A stretch of 64,000 nt of DNA from Mesorhabditis belari. Taxonomy: Eukaryota; Nematoda; Chromadorea; Rhabditida; Rhabditidae. The DNA lies in NCBI GenBank assembly GCA_958450365.1, contig CAUEEP010000489.1, positions 41,555 to 105,554 of the forward strand. Direction: 5' to 3'. Positions 12,501-23,502 of this stretch are shown here, in pieces (positions within the stretch are counted from its first letter, which is position 1; each line of letters begins with the position of its first letter). The position numbers and the translations under genes are program-made. The notes under the pieces were generated by a model. It searched no databases, was not told the origin of the DNA, and saw only the letters and a program-made list of their open reading frames with translations.

Positions 12501-13947
12501 TTTTTATCAGAGATTCCCTTTTTGTCCCGTTATCTTTCGTTATCAAATGAAAATTTAGACTAAATTTTTAGTTTTTTTTTCTCTTCTAAATATTTGCCTT
12601 TCCAAGTCCTAACTTTTCCAGTCCTTTTATCCTAAATTCCACCAAAATATCTCCCTTTTACTTTTCACTTCTCAATTTAAAAGAAATCGAACGTTTTAGG
12701 AATTTTTTTATGAAACACACAAGTCTTGAGTAGTTTTCCAGGTATTTAAAAAAAAAAATCCCGGATTTTGAACAAGTCGTCATACTTTGAAAGCCTATAA
12801 CTTTATCCAGAGATTATATTTTTGCTAACTTTTTATAGATTGTAAAGAGGACATTTCAGGCTTTCAAATAACATGTAATAGAGCTTATTTTGATTTTTCA
12901 GTCCCATACAAACAGGCGACACGACACCCGAGTCGGATTGGCCACATTTGCTCAGAGTTGGTTCTGATTTTCTTGGACTGGATTATCGAATCCAGTTCAA
13001 TGCGGTATTATTTGAAAGCCTAAAATCTCGCCTTTATAATGATATAAAAAGTTGACAAAAATATAAACTCTGGACAAAGTTATAAGCCTTCAAAGTGTGA
13101 CGATTCGTTGAAAATCCGGGATTTTTTCGAAATACCCAGAAACCACGCAAAAGTCAAATTTTCAACAGGACACTCAACAGGACGAGTGAAATTATGCTTT
13201 GTTTCAAAGAAGATGAATGAATTGGATTATCGGCTCGTCTTGGAACGCAGAATTTTGCTTTTTTTTGTGCAGAAATCGCAACAAACGTTTGATTTTTATG
13301 CAGGAAAAAGCTCTGATTCATAGATTTTTTGCAGGAAAAAGCTCCGATTCATAGATTCTTTGGCTCCGATTCTCGTCGCAAACAGGAATTCCAATGCAGA
13401 GGGGGCAATTTGCATTTTTAAAAACAGTTTATTCAACAATTCAATCAAAATTCGAAATTATAGCATCTTTAGCTCTTTTCCATTCGAATAATTCGCACTT
13501 TTTCTCCTTTTTCTTTCAATTTTTCTGTGTAAACGATGAGTTGATTTTTCTTTGTGAGAATAGCTCTCATCTTTTTCAAATCTACTCCATCTGGCAATTG
13601 ATGAGTTTCAGAAAAAAGCGTTCTCATTGACCACTTTGCCTAAAATTCGTTTTTCTTTAAAAGCAAAAAAATTTGCCGCCTCCGGGGATCGAACCAGCAC
13701 CCTCCGCCTTGGAACCAAGCTCGCTAGCCACTAGGCTATAAAAACTTTAGCATATTGTTCTAAACTAAATATTTCTAAGTACACTGTGACATCCAGATCC
13801 CAAGAATAACATTTTATTTAAGCTGAATTGCATTGTTTTTGGCAAGAAAATGTCTTTGATCGAGATCCACCCATAATATGAAGCTAGAATATAAATTGAG
13901 CTAAAATCAAATGTTCTTCTTTTTAAGCTGGATATCACAGTAGCTAT
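9524..13947. repeat. Segmental duplication, copy 2
   Basis: Second copy of 4463-8820. Its right boundary is where both copies share gatatcacagtagctattt and then diverge at 13948. It includes MITE copies (9530-9680, 11095-11375), the GC-rich unit 10690-11040, unit B (11866-12490), a foldback at 12738-13131 and a tRNA-like unit at 13678-13737. Confidence 0.8.
12738..13131. repeat. Foldback element inside segmental copy 2
   Basis: Left arm reads atcccggattttgaacaagt ... ctttgaaagcctataacttt. The right arm is its inverse, ending ttcgttgaaaatccgggatt. The centre carries ggcgacacgacac. A single arm of the same sequence occurs at 8090-8250 in copy 1, so the copies differ by one arm. Confidence 0.65.
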
Positions 13948-14010
13948 TTAGATATTTAAATGTCTCAAAATATCTGGCTGGGTATTTAGTGCTTTTCAAG
14001 ATCGGCTCAC

Positions 14011-14318
14011 TTTCAATTTCCTTTTCCGAATCGGTAAATCTCCGATAATCTTGATCGTTCTCGTTCTTGCGATAATCTTGAAATGCTCAGCTTTCAGCTC
14101 TTTAGGCACATCGAAGCTCAAATGGAAACGAGAAGCATTTTCCATAATAATTTCCATTTTTAAATCGTTTTTCAATAAATTAGCATTCTTTTCTGAAAGA
14201 TAATATTCATTTTTTAAATTTAAAATCGAATTTTCATACCAATTGCTTCAAAAGATTTGGGAGTTTTTGGTAAACGAATCTGCAAAGATTTTTCGGCAGT
14301 TTGCCGGAAACGAGCCAT
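14011..14318 (-). CDS. Two 5' exons of a possible small heat-shock-like protein
   Basis: Exon 1 at 14318-14240 starts at ATG (MARFRQTAEKSLQIRLPK...) and ends ATT G before gtatga. Exon 2 at 14192-14011 follows tttcag and ends AAA before gtgagc. The phases match, giving 87 residues. Exon 2 contains RFHLSFDVPKELKAEHFKI then RTRTIKIIGDLP, which in spacing and pattern resembles the start of an alpha-crystallin (Hsp20) domain: a strand, 'DVP..LKAEHFKI', and 'TIKIIG'. That assignment is inference from pattern only. No 3' exon is visible before the segmental duplication begins at 13947, so the gene is either truncated by the duplication or continues across 11 kb of repeats, perhaps to the exons at 2902-2488. 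Confidence 0.5.
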
Positions 14319-14639
14319 CAGAATGTTTGAAAAATTCGTCTTTTTTGCTTTTATTTCACAAAATTCTCCTCTTTTCAAAGCCCGAAACGAAATTATTTAC
14401 GAGCTTTCGTGAATACAAAATGAACACAAAGAAAATGCGTTATGAAATGCTCGAGAAATGCTCGAGAAATGACTCATTTGAAGTAACACTACTTCAACAA
14501 AATTGTCGTCAAATTTTGTAGCCTCTTAGAATGCCAAATGGACAACAAAATGAATCAAAAAAAAAACAAATCTGTTTAGAATCTGTTTTGTAGACTTACT
14601 TATAAAAACATAAAGAAAATTAGGGTCAAAGTTCAGACA

Positions 14640-14745
14640 ACTGTCTACCCTAGGTTACCCCATACTTAGGTTACCCCATACTTAGGTTACCCCATACCTA
14701 GGTTACCCCATACCTAGGTTACCCCATACCTAGGTTACCCCATAA
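14640..14745. repeat. Minisatellite, taggttaccccataccc units
   Basis: About seven copies of a 16-bp unit, taggttaccccatac(c/t). At 14931-14998 a second array of 12-bp gatgtaggagac units follows, and 15050-15120 holds degenerate atccctgg/ttatcc repeats. No gene here. Confidence 0.85.
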
Positions 14746-15133
14746 ATAAATGAAATGAAAAATAGAAACAAATAAATGAAACAAGAATCAAACAAGAGAC
14801 AAACAAATGAAAAAAGAAGAAATGAACAAATATAATATATAGCGGGGTTACCGGTGATTTATTTTGCACACACAATCACAATTTACACATTAAGACCTAG
14901 GGAATATTCTATCGTTTGTGAGGATGGGACGATGTAGGAGACGATGTAGGAGACGATGTAGGAGACGATGTAGGAGACGATGTAGGAGACGATGTAGGAG
15001 GAGAAGGCTACCCGCTTTATATGAGCTTGCGCCTTAGGCAAGTCTACCCATATGGATCCCTGATTATCCCAATCCCTGGATCTCTGGTTATCCTAATCCC
15101 TGGATCCCTGGTTATCCAGGGGAAGGGGCCTAG

Positions 15134-16049
15134 TATTAGGTTGTCCCATAAAAACCCAGAGATTTTGAATTTCATTTATATTCAGCACATAGAAACAACG
15201 AAGAATCAGAATCAAAATTTTGTTTGGTGTTGAAATTTTGCCTGGGTTTGAGAAGTTCCCAGAAAAGGACGCCTGTTGAACACCAGTCGACACACAAGAT
15301 TCGCTTCTTTTCGTGGATCTTCCATTTTGGCACCATTTTTCCTACTTGCCCTTTCTTCAACCACTGCCGTTGTCACACTCGACCATCGTAGAAAATCCAC
15401 GTTTGATCACGAGTTATGATGTTTGAAAGAGGAAGCCGACCATGCCGATATTCGCTCCACTTCGCATATTCGAAGTGGTGGCATATCCGCTTTCTTTTGG
15501 CTTGGATTGTTGCCGACAATTCGTATGGGATTTGACGTTGTTTTCTCCAATTTCTTCCCACTTTTCGCAGCCATCGCCACACAGTCATTCGTCCACAGTA
15601 ACGTCCAGCCAATTTTCGGGTTGATCCATCGGGATTTTGCAGGAATCGGCACCTCAGAATCGATCGATCCCCTTTCCGGGGTCGGCCGCTTCCTCTCTTC
15701 CGTTTGATCTTCGTGTTGCCCGTCCTGAATTTGTGAAACCATTCCTGTGCAGTACTCGTTCCAACAAGTTTGTTCCCATAAAATTGATTGATTTCTCGTG
15801 CTGCTTTGGCCGCTGAAATCCCTCTTGAAAATCGTTGAAGCAGTAGGGCGTGGATTTCTTCTCGAGTGGGCTTCATTCGATCGACTACAACTCACTTTTC
15901 GTGTCGGTCCCTAAAAAATGAATGTTAATGCAAGAAAGAAGAAAGTTTTAGCATAAAAAAGAAAAAAAAGAAAAATACAAAACGTAGTGTTGTAAGCGAG
16001 TAGTGATCAAAACAGAAAAACCTCTGGGTTTTTATGGGACAACCTAATA
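15134..16049 (-). mobile_element. Internally deleted mariner element
   Basis: Perfect-looking inverted tips ttaggttgtcccataaaaac, followed by cagag, at both ends, flanked by TA. The minus-strand transposase begins MKPTREEIHALLLQRFSRGI at 15876 with a helix-turn-helix half and reaches the first catalytic Asp block (TRDQTWIFYD, about 15390). It then shifts frame into the next conserved block (CVDWCSTGVLFWELL, near 15290), after which the C-terminal catalytic part is missing. At 0.9 kb it is shorter than the usual 1.3 kb and cannot mobilise itself. Confidence 0.9.
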
Positions 16050-16087
16050 GGACCGGTCTTGGGAACCAAGTTCACCATATGGGTGCA

Positions 16088-16220
16088 CCTACAGCAGTCG
16101 GTTCGGGAAAGATATCCCTGACTCATCTGCTGAATTCGAACCAGAGACTAACCGCGATCAACGTTGCTTAACTTGGCGGATCTGACGGGATACCGTGTTT
16201 TAACGTGGCGAGGCCGTAGC
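16088..16220 (-). rRNA. 5S rRNA-like sequence, probable pseudogene
   Basis: The minus strand carries the hallmark internal 5S block catcccgtc-like (tatcccgtcagatc) followed by ccaagttaagcaacgttga, and the ends can pair (ctacggc near the 5' end, gctgtag near the 3' end). The 3' half is diverged and the total is about 133 nt against a usual 119-121. It lies 40 bp from the mariner at 15134-16049. It could also be the 5S-derived head of a SINE. Confidence 0.55.
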
Positions 16221-16413
16221 TAAGCTGTATATGCTAGCCCTCGTCTGACAATATTAGTAAAGTAGCTGCAAAATGCTAGAAGTTGCTTGCAAAAGAAAAG
16301 GCCATAATTCTGAATAATGTTTTGAAAAATTCTATTCGAGGAGTTATTAATAAGTAATTTGTTGTTGTTAATTTTTGTTTGCCTATTTCATTGTTGCGTT
16401 CGAATAAATACCT

Positions 16414-17247
16414 ACCGTAAATACTGTAATAGTACCCCACGGCCCTCGTACAGCCGCGTAGTCGCAAAAGTTTTTAGTATTTCATTGTTTTTCAAAGCGC
16501 CCGTACTCTCAAAAAATGCGTTTTTGGTATCAAAAAATAGCCCTGAATTTCAGCTATTACTATACAAAAAATTTGCAAATTGAGAATTTCAGGCAAAATA
16601 ACGCTTTAGGTACACTTTAAATACATCTAGATCTAGTGCAAATGCTAGGCTCTTCAACGCTATCCAAAGGAGATCCAAGGTTGGGTATTTAGTTGAAATT
16701 GTTGCATTTCCGGTCATTGTTCCGACCGGAGTTCAATTTCCCGGCTTTCTTGCTGCGTTGCTTTCCCCTTGGAATCGCTTTGAGCAGCGGCGGAGGCACG
16801 CTTGAGGCACGATGTTGTCATTTGAGCACCATTTGCCCCAGCACATATCTTAGTCTTTCCATTCGATTGCAACGAGGCGGCCGCATTGGCGAAAAGCTGG
16901 AAAATTGGAAAATTTTTTGATACCAAAGCGCGCATTGTAGCATAAACCAGTGTCGAGAAAAACTCGTTCAAAGCTAGAGCTACACAACACTCCGCACCGT
17001 CATTATGGTATGGTACTATTAAAGTATTTCCGGTAGTCTAGCTTTGAACGCGTTTTTCTCGACACTGGTTTATGTTACAATGCTCGTTTTGGTATCAAAA
17101 AATAGCCCTGAATTTCAGCTATTTTTTGACACCCAAACGAGCATTGTAGCATAAAGCAGTGTCGAGAAAAACTCGTTCAAAGCTAGAGCTACGCAGCACT
17201 CCGCACCGTCATTATGAGGGTGGGGTACTATTACAGTATTTACTGCT
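16414..17247. mobile_element. TIR element (0.83 kb), tip gtaaatactgtaatagtacc
   Basis: Inverted tips gtaaatactgtaatagtacc (left) and its complement (right, ending 17247). Internally there are inverted and direct copies of gtcgagaaaaactcgttcaa with agctagagctac. No transposase remains. The same family occurs at 43142-43640, where the agctagactacg body has been expanded into a satellite. Confidence 0.7.
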
Positions 17248-17978
17248 GACCCGATTCGGCCGCCAAAACTCAAAAATGGACATTTCTATTTTGTTGTCAA
17301 ATTTTGTCGCCTCTTAGAATGCCAAAAAATTTCAAAATAAAATGAATAAAAGAACAAATGAAACAATAAACAAACAAGTAACAAACAAGTAACAAACAAT
17401 AAACAAACAAGAAACAAACAAATTCTGAATAAAATGTTTTGAAAAATTTGGAAATGTTGGAAATCTTTAAATCTGATAAAGTTATAAAGTTTCTAATTTA
17501 TAAATTTTGACTAAATTTGAAAAAAAAAAGAAAAATTTTAAAATTTGGGGCCGAGAGAAGAAAGGTACTCTTCATCATGCTCGAAAAGATCGTTGAGTGG
17601 TGTAGTGGATAGGGAGTTCGTTTGCGAAACTGCTCGCCTTTTTTTTTAGATCGCCTGCTCGCCCACCAACGTTGTTTACTTTTTTGAATTTTTGCATAAA
17701 AATGCAAATAAGTTGAAAGATTCAATTTCTTTTTGGCTTAGATGACAAGTTTTGAAGTTTTTATCTTCCAATTGTTCACGTTTTTCACTCTCTTTTTGAT
17801 TTTAAAGTCTTCACCAAAGGAGAAAACTTTTCTTTACTGTAATTGAGTGAATTTTAATGTACTTTTGTACTCTGTACTTTTTCAATCATATCTTGTCTTT
17901 CAATTCATTTTCAACTTGTACAAAACAAATTTATTTACATTTATTAATTCGATTAGCTTAAAGTACGCTTAAAGTAGT
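17248..17978. other. AT-rich intergenic stretch downstream of scramblase gene
   Basis: Holds aacaaacaa-type simple sequence (17340-17420). A weak tRNA-like half is on the plus strand at about 17593-17640 (tggtgtagtggatagggagt then a hairpin), with no B box. A sequence at 17743-17850 (ttttgaagtttttatcttcc) is also present at 11522-11640. No gene is seen. Confidence 0.5.
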
Positions 17979-17984
17979 TTTATT
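17979..17984 (-). terminator. Poly(A) signal AATAAA of scramblase gene
   Basis: AATAAA on the minus strand 8 nt after the stop codon at 17992. Very close to the stop, so cleavage would give a short 3' UTR. Confidence 0.5.
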
Positions 17985-17991
17985 CATCTCA

Positions 17992-20662
17992 TTAACTTTT
18001 TTGTTGATTTTGATTGTTTTCAAAAGCGAGAAAGTCCTGAAATTTTTGTTTTTTGCTTAAAAAACGAATATTCTATTTGAATTTTATCAAAATTTAAACT
18101 TACAATTAAGAACGTGGCGCCAAGCAGTGTTCCTTTTGCTTTTGCGTCCAAATCAATTGGGACTAAAGACAAAAAAAAAGCTTTATATACTTTGTGCTCT
18201 AGTAAACGTTTCCCCACTGGCACCCTCTTGCTTTTAATGTCACTAAAAAGCAGGAATCAAGTGCGCTAGAGGTTGAGCGTTTATTCGGGCACAAAGAATG
18301 GGGACTAAAACTAGCTACGATAAAAATTTCACTCACACTCAGCAATGAAATTATCTGCATCGGTGAACATCTCTTTCACCGGTCCACTCCATTTTTTTCG
18401 AATTGTGCCAACTAATTGGCGATCAGGCGTCTCCAGCTGTAAATAAAGATTCTTAAATCGTAAAGAATTTGAAATTTTACATCGAAAATCTTGTCCGCAC
18501 AACAATTACAGCACCAATTGAAGCTGCACATGTTCGGGCCGGTGATCCTGGAAAGGTTACGATAATATGCAAATAAAGGATTAATACAGAAAGTCATAGT
18601 TCGAGCTCTTAGTTCCGATACCTCAAAATCTCTTGCGACTCATCGGCGTTCATAATCGCCATATTGTAAGAACAACACCCGAAACGCTCCCGCACAACAC
18701 CGATCCGAAATTTGAAGTTTTAAAAAGATTTGGCTTAACGCTAATTATCCTAAAAAGATCAGCAACAATTTCCTTAATTTCTTTGATTAGCTGTATTAAT
18801 ATTGAACCAAGATCTTGATAAGTACCGGTACTTAACGGAACTGATTATTATTCCGTGAGTACTTTAACGGAACTGATTATTATTCCGCTAAGTCTACATT
18901 ACAGACACGAGCAGATTTGGTATACAAGAGATATATAACTTCTTGAAGAGATATATAACTACTTGTAAATTTTATTAGCACGGAACTAGTCCTACAGTCC
19001 TGCTAACTATTAGATTGACAAGAAAATTCGTAAAAAAAAAGTCTGCACGGTGATTTCTTAAAAACTAAGCCATAAATTCTTCCCAACTTTTTGATAAATA
19101 AGAGATTTCTTCAGCTCAGATGACACTTTTTCAGTAACCAGCCTTTAGATAAGTTTTTAATGGATTAATGAATAGATAATAGATCTTTAATTGATTCTAA
19201 ACCCGCCTTTTGATTACTATAAAGTAAATTTGACCAACCACATTCCCGACTGGCGCCTCGACAGTCACTTCAGAACCACAGCAACGGAAATTCGCCAAGC
19301 AACACCAGGTACAGCACTTGAAGGGACGGCTGATACGCATCACTTCCTAAAACTTAGCTAATAAAAGAATAAAAAAAGGAGTCTAGCAATAAAAATGGGT
19401 AGAGTAAACTGTCAATAACGTAAAAAAAGTAAATGATAAAGAATTTCCAAGAGGAATTGAACCCTCGATCTTCTGCTTACCGGGCAGACTCTCTATCATT
19501 AGCTATTAGCGCCTTCTTTCCCCAACAAGAAATAGGAAACACAAGGAAGAAAGAGAAGGAAATTTCTGGCTTTCTGGGAAGACAAGAGTTTCACTTCAAA
19601 TTGTCTTGAATCTGTTCTAATTATCGAGATTACTACAGCTACAGCATTTTAAACTTATCTAGCGTTCAAAAAAACTTCTCTGTACTCACTCGATTGAAAT
19701 TATCGACAATATGTATAGTGAATCCTCTTTGCCCTCCACAACATTGTCTCATACAGCATCCTGATTCCTCGTAAGCGTAGTAGACCTATAATTTCATCAA
19801 TCAAAGACCAGAATGTCTGAAATTTCTAAAAAAAAACAAGCCATTTTCTCACCTGTTGTCCAACAGAATTGTAAATAGCGTATTTATTTTTCACCTCCCA
19901 ACCGGCGACCGCTTCCAAAAGGCTCACTTTCTAAAAGGGAATCTTTGAAGCAAGAAAGAGTCTAATAAAAAGAATGCGTTTGTAAAATCAAGCACAAAGT
20001 ACAGGGCATTAAACTGGCTAAGATAAATCACCTGTTGAATGATTAAACGATCGATTTGCGTGAGATACTCGAGTCCAATTGGCACTCCAGCAATTGGGGC
20101 CATCGTTGGCATAAAGCCGACAGCTGAAACGCTAATGATTAGACTTCTAAAACGTGTCCCCTTTTTCTTTTTATCTTAATTCTGTTTCTCTTTTTCTCTA
20201 ATCTATTCACTTTTTATATCTTTCGATATCCTTTGTGAACGCTCACAGAATCAAACAAAAAGTAGTTAGCGTATTTTCTCTAATAGTAGTGCGCCCCAGC
20301 GAGCCGAGTTGGTGACGATTTTACAGTTTTCAAGCTTTCACAAAAGCTCAACACTCAAATCCCCCACTAGATCTCATCGTCAGTTACATTTTCCGACCCC
20401 ACATCGATAGGTTCTGATAAGCGGTTCTCGAGACTTCGGAGAATTTAGGCGACGCTCAGGGTGCACTACTATTAGAGAACACGGTAGATTGAATAAAAAT
20501 AGAGACAAAATCACGGTAGAGAGAAAGGGAACATGTTTTAGAAAATAGGCAATAAGCTAAAGATTTCAACGACTCACGAGCTCCCGGTGGTGCAGCGGGC
20601 ATTGGCAATCCGGGTTCAATCTTGATCGTAGAGATATTTCTCTCTTTATCGTAGCTCTCCAT
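17992..20662 (-). CDS. Phospholipid scramblase
   Basis: Membrane protein of the scramblase (PLSCR) family, which moves phospholipids between bilayer leaflets, usually Ca2+-dependently. Ten exons: 20662-20578, 20123-20032, 19930-19853, 19785-19690, 19346-19239, 18704-18622, 18547-18481, 18436-18337, 18162-18104, 18036-17992; about 270 residues. The order matches the family: a short Pro/Ala-rich N-terminus (GLPMPAAPPGA), GLEYLTQIDRLIIQQ, VKNKYAIYNSVGQQVYYA, two Cys-rich clusters (ESGCCMRQCCGG and FKCCTWCCLANFRCC), TGPNMCSFNWCCNCC, then the Ca2+-region-like FPIDLDAKAKGTLLGATFLIDF and a short tail. Its N-terminus lacks the long Pro-rich part of mammalian PLSCR1. All junction phases agree, but exon 18704-18622 is preceded by tttcgg instead of tttcag, so either that acceptor is mutated or my boundary is wrong. 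Intron 1 contains a MITE and intron 4 a tRNA-like unit. Confidence 0.85.
19441..19512 (-). repeat. tRNA-like unit in scramblase intron 4
   Basis: Minus strand: agctaatgatagagag (A-box region), a 5-bp anticodon-type stem (tctgc/gcaga) around a 7-base loop, and B-box-like gggttcaattcc. The loop lacks the normal T at position 33 and the acceptor stem does not pair. It shares the ccggtaagc core with the units near 60.5 kb. Most likely a tRNA-derived SINE. Confidence 0.45.
20272..20487. repeat. MITE, complete copy, in scramblase intron 1
   Basis: Ends gtattttctctaatagtagt and its inverse (actactattagagaacacgg) bound about 215 bp with cccccactagatctcatcgt inside. It is the cleanest member of the family scattered through 4.4-11.4 kb. 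Confidence 0.75.
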
Positions 20663-21529
20663 TTCTCTAAAAATATCATAATCAATTTAATTAAATAAAA
20701 GATTCAAAATCAGTTTGACTTTTAGAAAAAAGAAGGTAGAAAGATTAATGAGCAAAAAAGCTATTTTACGTACAAATAAAGTTATTTTCTTAGTTTTTAA
20801 AACATCGCTAAAGCTATTAAGTAAAAAATTGTTATGTTGTTGTCAGTATTAGGATAAAATTGTTGTGCTTTCAAAGAAAAACGCAAAATTTTCTCTTTCA
20901 ACCTGAAAATATTTTTCTGAAAGCCGAGAGATTGTTTATTTGTCTTTTAGTGCGGGCTATTGACTTTTGACTACATAAAATTAGGTAAAAAGGTCAGGGA
21001 AAAAAAAAGTAAAGAATAAGTGCAAAAAATTGGCTTGTTAAAATCTATAAACCAAAAAAACACCCTTTTAAGGCAAAATCTACAGCGCTGTGCACGTCTT
21101 AGCGAATCAATTGTATATTTTACATCAATTGGAACCGTATTAGATCAAAAAAAGAACCGTATTGGAACCGTATATTTTACAAAATAGCAATTGAGGACAA
21201 ATTCAAATGGAAAAGTTTAAAGTGACCTAAATTTGGATGTGACGCATTTGGGTTTTCAAAAAGTGGTAAGAAAATTCCGGGTTCTGAAAGAATCAAATTT
21301 CACATCAAAAATGCTGTCCTTACACAAAAAGTGAGTTCTACGCTAAATAAAATATTATTTTCTCATTTTTTAAAAGAGCAAGTTGAAAAAAATATTACTA
21401 ACATATTACGGCTCCAAACATCCAAATCCTAGATCGAAATTTTACCCAAACTGCTAATTCTTTTAACCCAGAAACACTAATTTCAAATGATTTTCCAAAA
21501 CGAGAGGAATAACAAGACAAATTCGCGGC
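20663..21529. other. AT-rich upstream region of scramblase, with a seed of an 11-bp satellite
   Basis: No exon recognised. 21127-21182 contains three ggaaccgtatt units and ttagatcaaaaaaagaaccg, which also appears in the large arrays at 27387-27522 and 61577-62195. Confidence 0.6.
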
Positions 21530-22009
21530 TGAACTGGATTGACTGGCTTTAGAAGAGTGGGTATTTTGCAACGACTTCTATCCAGAAGAGCTTTGCCACT
21601 GCCTCAAGACCTCAAGAAAATGGTCATCCAAATACGTTAAGTCCATTTCTCATTCTAATTCTTCTCTTGATTTGCTCCAAAGGGACTCTATTTACTAGGC
21701 ATGAACACCATTTATAGGATTGACAAAGTTTTGCCTATGATTGAACGTCCGGTGAACATAATCCAAATTTGCCAAGTTGCTGTAGTCAGATCAACAAATC
21801 TGTGTATCGTAGAATCGGGAAGAACATATTTTTGCATCACGTGTTCCAAAGTAGCTACAATTGAGGCAGTTGCGCACTTTCCATAGCAATCCCCGATCTT
21901 CTAGCCACCCGTCAAAGTCAACATCAGCTTTTCCGGCAATTTTGGGCCATTCTTTCAATAGGTTAAACGATTTCAGCTCTAATCTATTTGCTGCAGCGAC
22001 ACCCGCCAT
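21530..22009 (-). pseudogene. Decayed Merlin-type transposase
   Basis: The minus strand opens at 22009 with MAGVAAANRLELKSF and FDGWLEDRGLLWKVRNCLNC, the N-terminal zinc-ribbon region of Merlin/IS1595-like transposases. The central catalytic part is absent. The C-terminal signature then appears (THRxFNHRQNFVNPINGVH-like at about 21760-21700, then IESLWSKSREELE and TYLDDHF) with in-frame stops between. Merlin elements make 8-9 bp target duplications, and a second Merlin remnant with such duplications lies at 23511-24075. Confidence 0.65.
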
Positions 22010-22179
22010 AACTAAATAAAGAAAGTAAAGTAAATAAAAACCTAATTTGTTAAAATGAATAGTAAAAGTCGCGTGACAATCAACAGAGATCAACAACAAT
22101 CACTAAATGCAACTTGATGAAATTATTCAAATTTTCAATGCCCCTAAACTCCCATAGCACCAATCAACAAAGTGAAAAG

Positions 22180-22390
22180 ACCGAGAAAAGTATAGAAAGT
22201 ATAGAAAGTATAGAAAGTATAGAAAGTATAGAAAGGATAGAAAGGATAGAAAGTATAGAAAGGATAGAAAGTACAGAAACGATAGAAAGTATAGAAACGA
22301 TAGAAAGTATAGAAACGACAGAAAGTATAGAAAGGGAAAGGATAGAAAGGATAGCAAGAATAGAAAGGATAGAAAGTATAGAAACTCTAA
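22180..22390. repeat. 9-bp minisatellite, gaaagtata
   Basis: About 23 imperfect copies of gaaagtata/gaaaggata. The period is a multiple of 3, so open frames (SIESIESIE on plus, FLYFLSFLY on minus) are by-products. Confidence 0.95.
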
Positions 22391-23502
22391 AATCTAAACT
22401 TTAACAATTTTAAAAGAAAGAAACAGGGAAAAAGGTGAAAACAATAAAAGAAGAACGGAAAGTTTAAAAATAAAAGAAGAACGGAAAGTTTAACAATAAA
22501 CAGAAATTTATAAGGATAGAGAATAGGAAAAATACGCGCAAAAGAGACAGCGAAGCGCCAAATCGCCAAATTTTTTTTGAAAGAATGAATTTCAAAAGGA
22601 AAAATGAGACGCCGTCTCGACTACGGTAGTTAGGTGTATTTTAGAATTTAGGCTTGGCAAGTTGCCAACCCGTACTCAAACTGGAATTTTCGTTTTACTT
22701 TTGCCCTTACTTTCACTTTTACTTGTTTTTGTAGTTGAATTTTGAAATTTGAAAACAAAAACAAAGCTTTTTAAGATTTCTTTTCACAATTCGTTACCCT
22801 TAGTGATCATTTTTACAGAAAATCGCATAAACAAGAAAAAGCTATGGAGTAAAAAATTGGTTAGCTGTGTTTGTTGTGTTAGCTGTGTGCCAAAGATGGC
22901 TTACTCTTAGAAATTGAGTGCATCAGGGAAGTTGTATTTACAATTTTTACACTCAAAGTACACTTAAAGATCGAATTTTGCTTTTATCATTGACTTTAAG
23001 TACAAAAATTTAAGGTCAAAGAATGAGAATTTCAAAATTTCTCAAAACTAGTGAGCAACCTGTTGATTTGTATGTGAATTTCTCAAGGAAAGAAGAGAAA
23101 AGGGAAAGAATTGAGCGAAGAAAACAGAGATTTGAGTAAACATTTGGGGTTTTTCGGGTTTTTGGGGTTTTTGGTGGGTTTATTTACCCAATTTTTCTCT
23201 TTCTACTTATGAGAAAAAGATTTTGATTCAGAAATTAGCTGTAAATGATTTTGAAAGAGTTTAATATCGAAAAAAAAACATATCTAATTTGACGAAACAA
23301 GTTTGAGAATTGACTATTTTTATATAAATTTTGTTTTTTTATAAATTAAGAAGTCAAAATTGCTTTTAAACTGGGGATTTGTGGGAAATCGATTAAAATT
23401 AAATTAAACCCGATTGAATCAACAATTTTTGCCATAACTTTGAAACAAATTTGCATTTTAGACAAAAACAAAGTTTTGTGAAGTTTTATGAAAGTTTTAG
23501 AT
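22391..23502. other. AT-rich non-coding stretch
   Basis: Purine- and AT-rich sequence; a G-rich run ggggtttttcgggtttttgg lies at 23146-23165. No exon, RNA or transposon signature seen. Confidence 0.6.
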
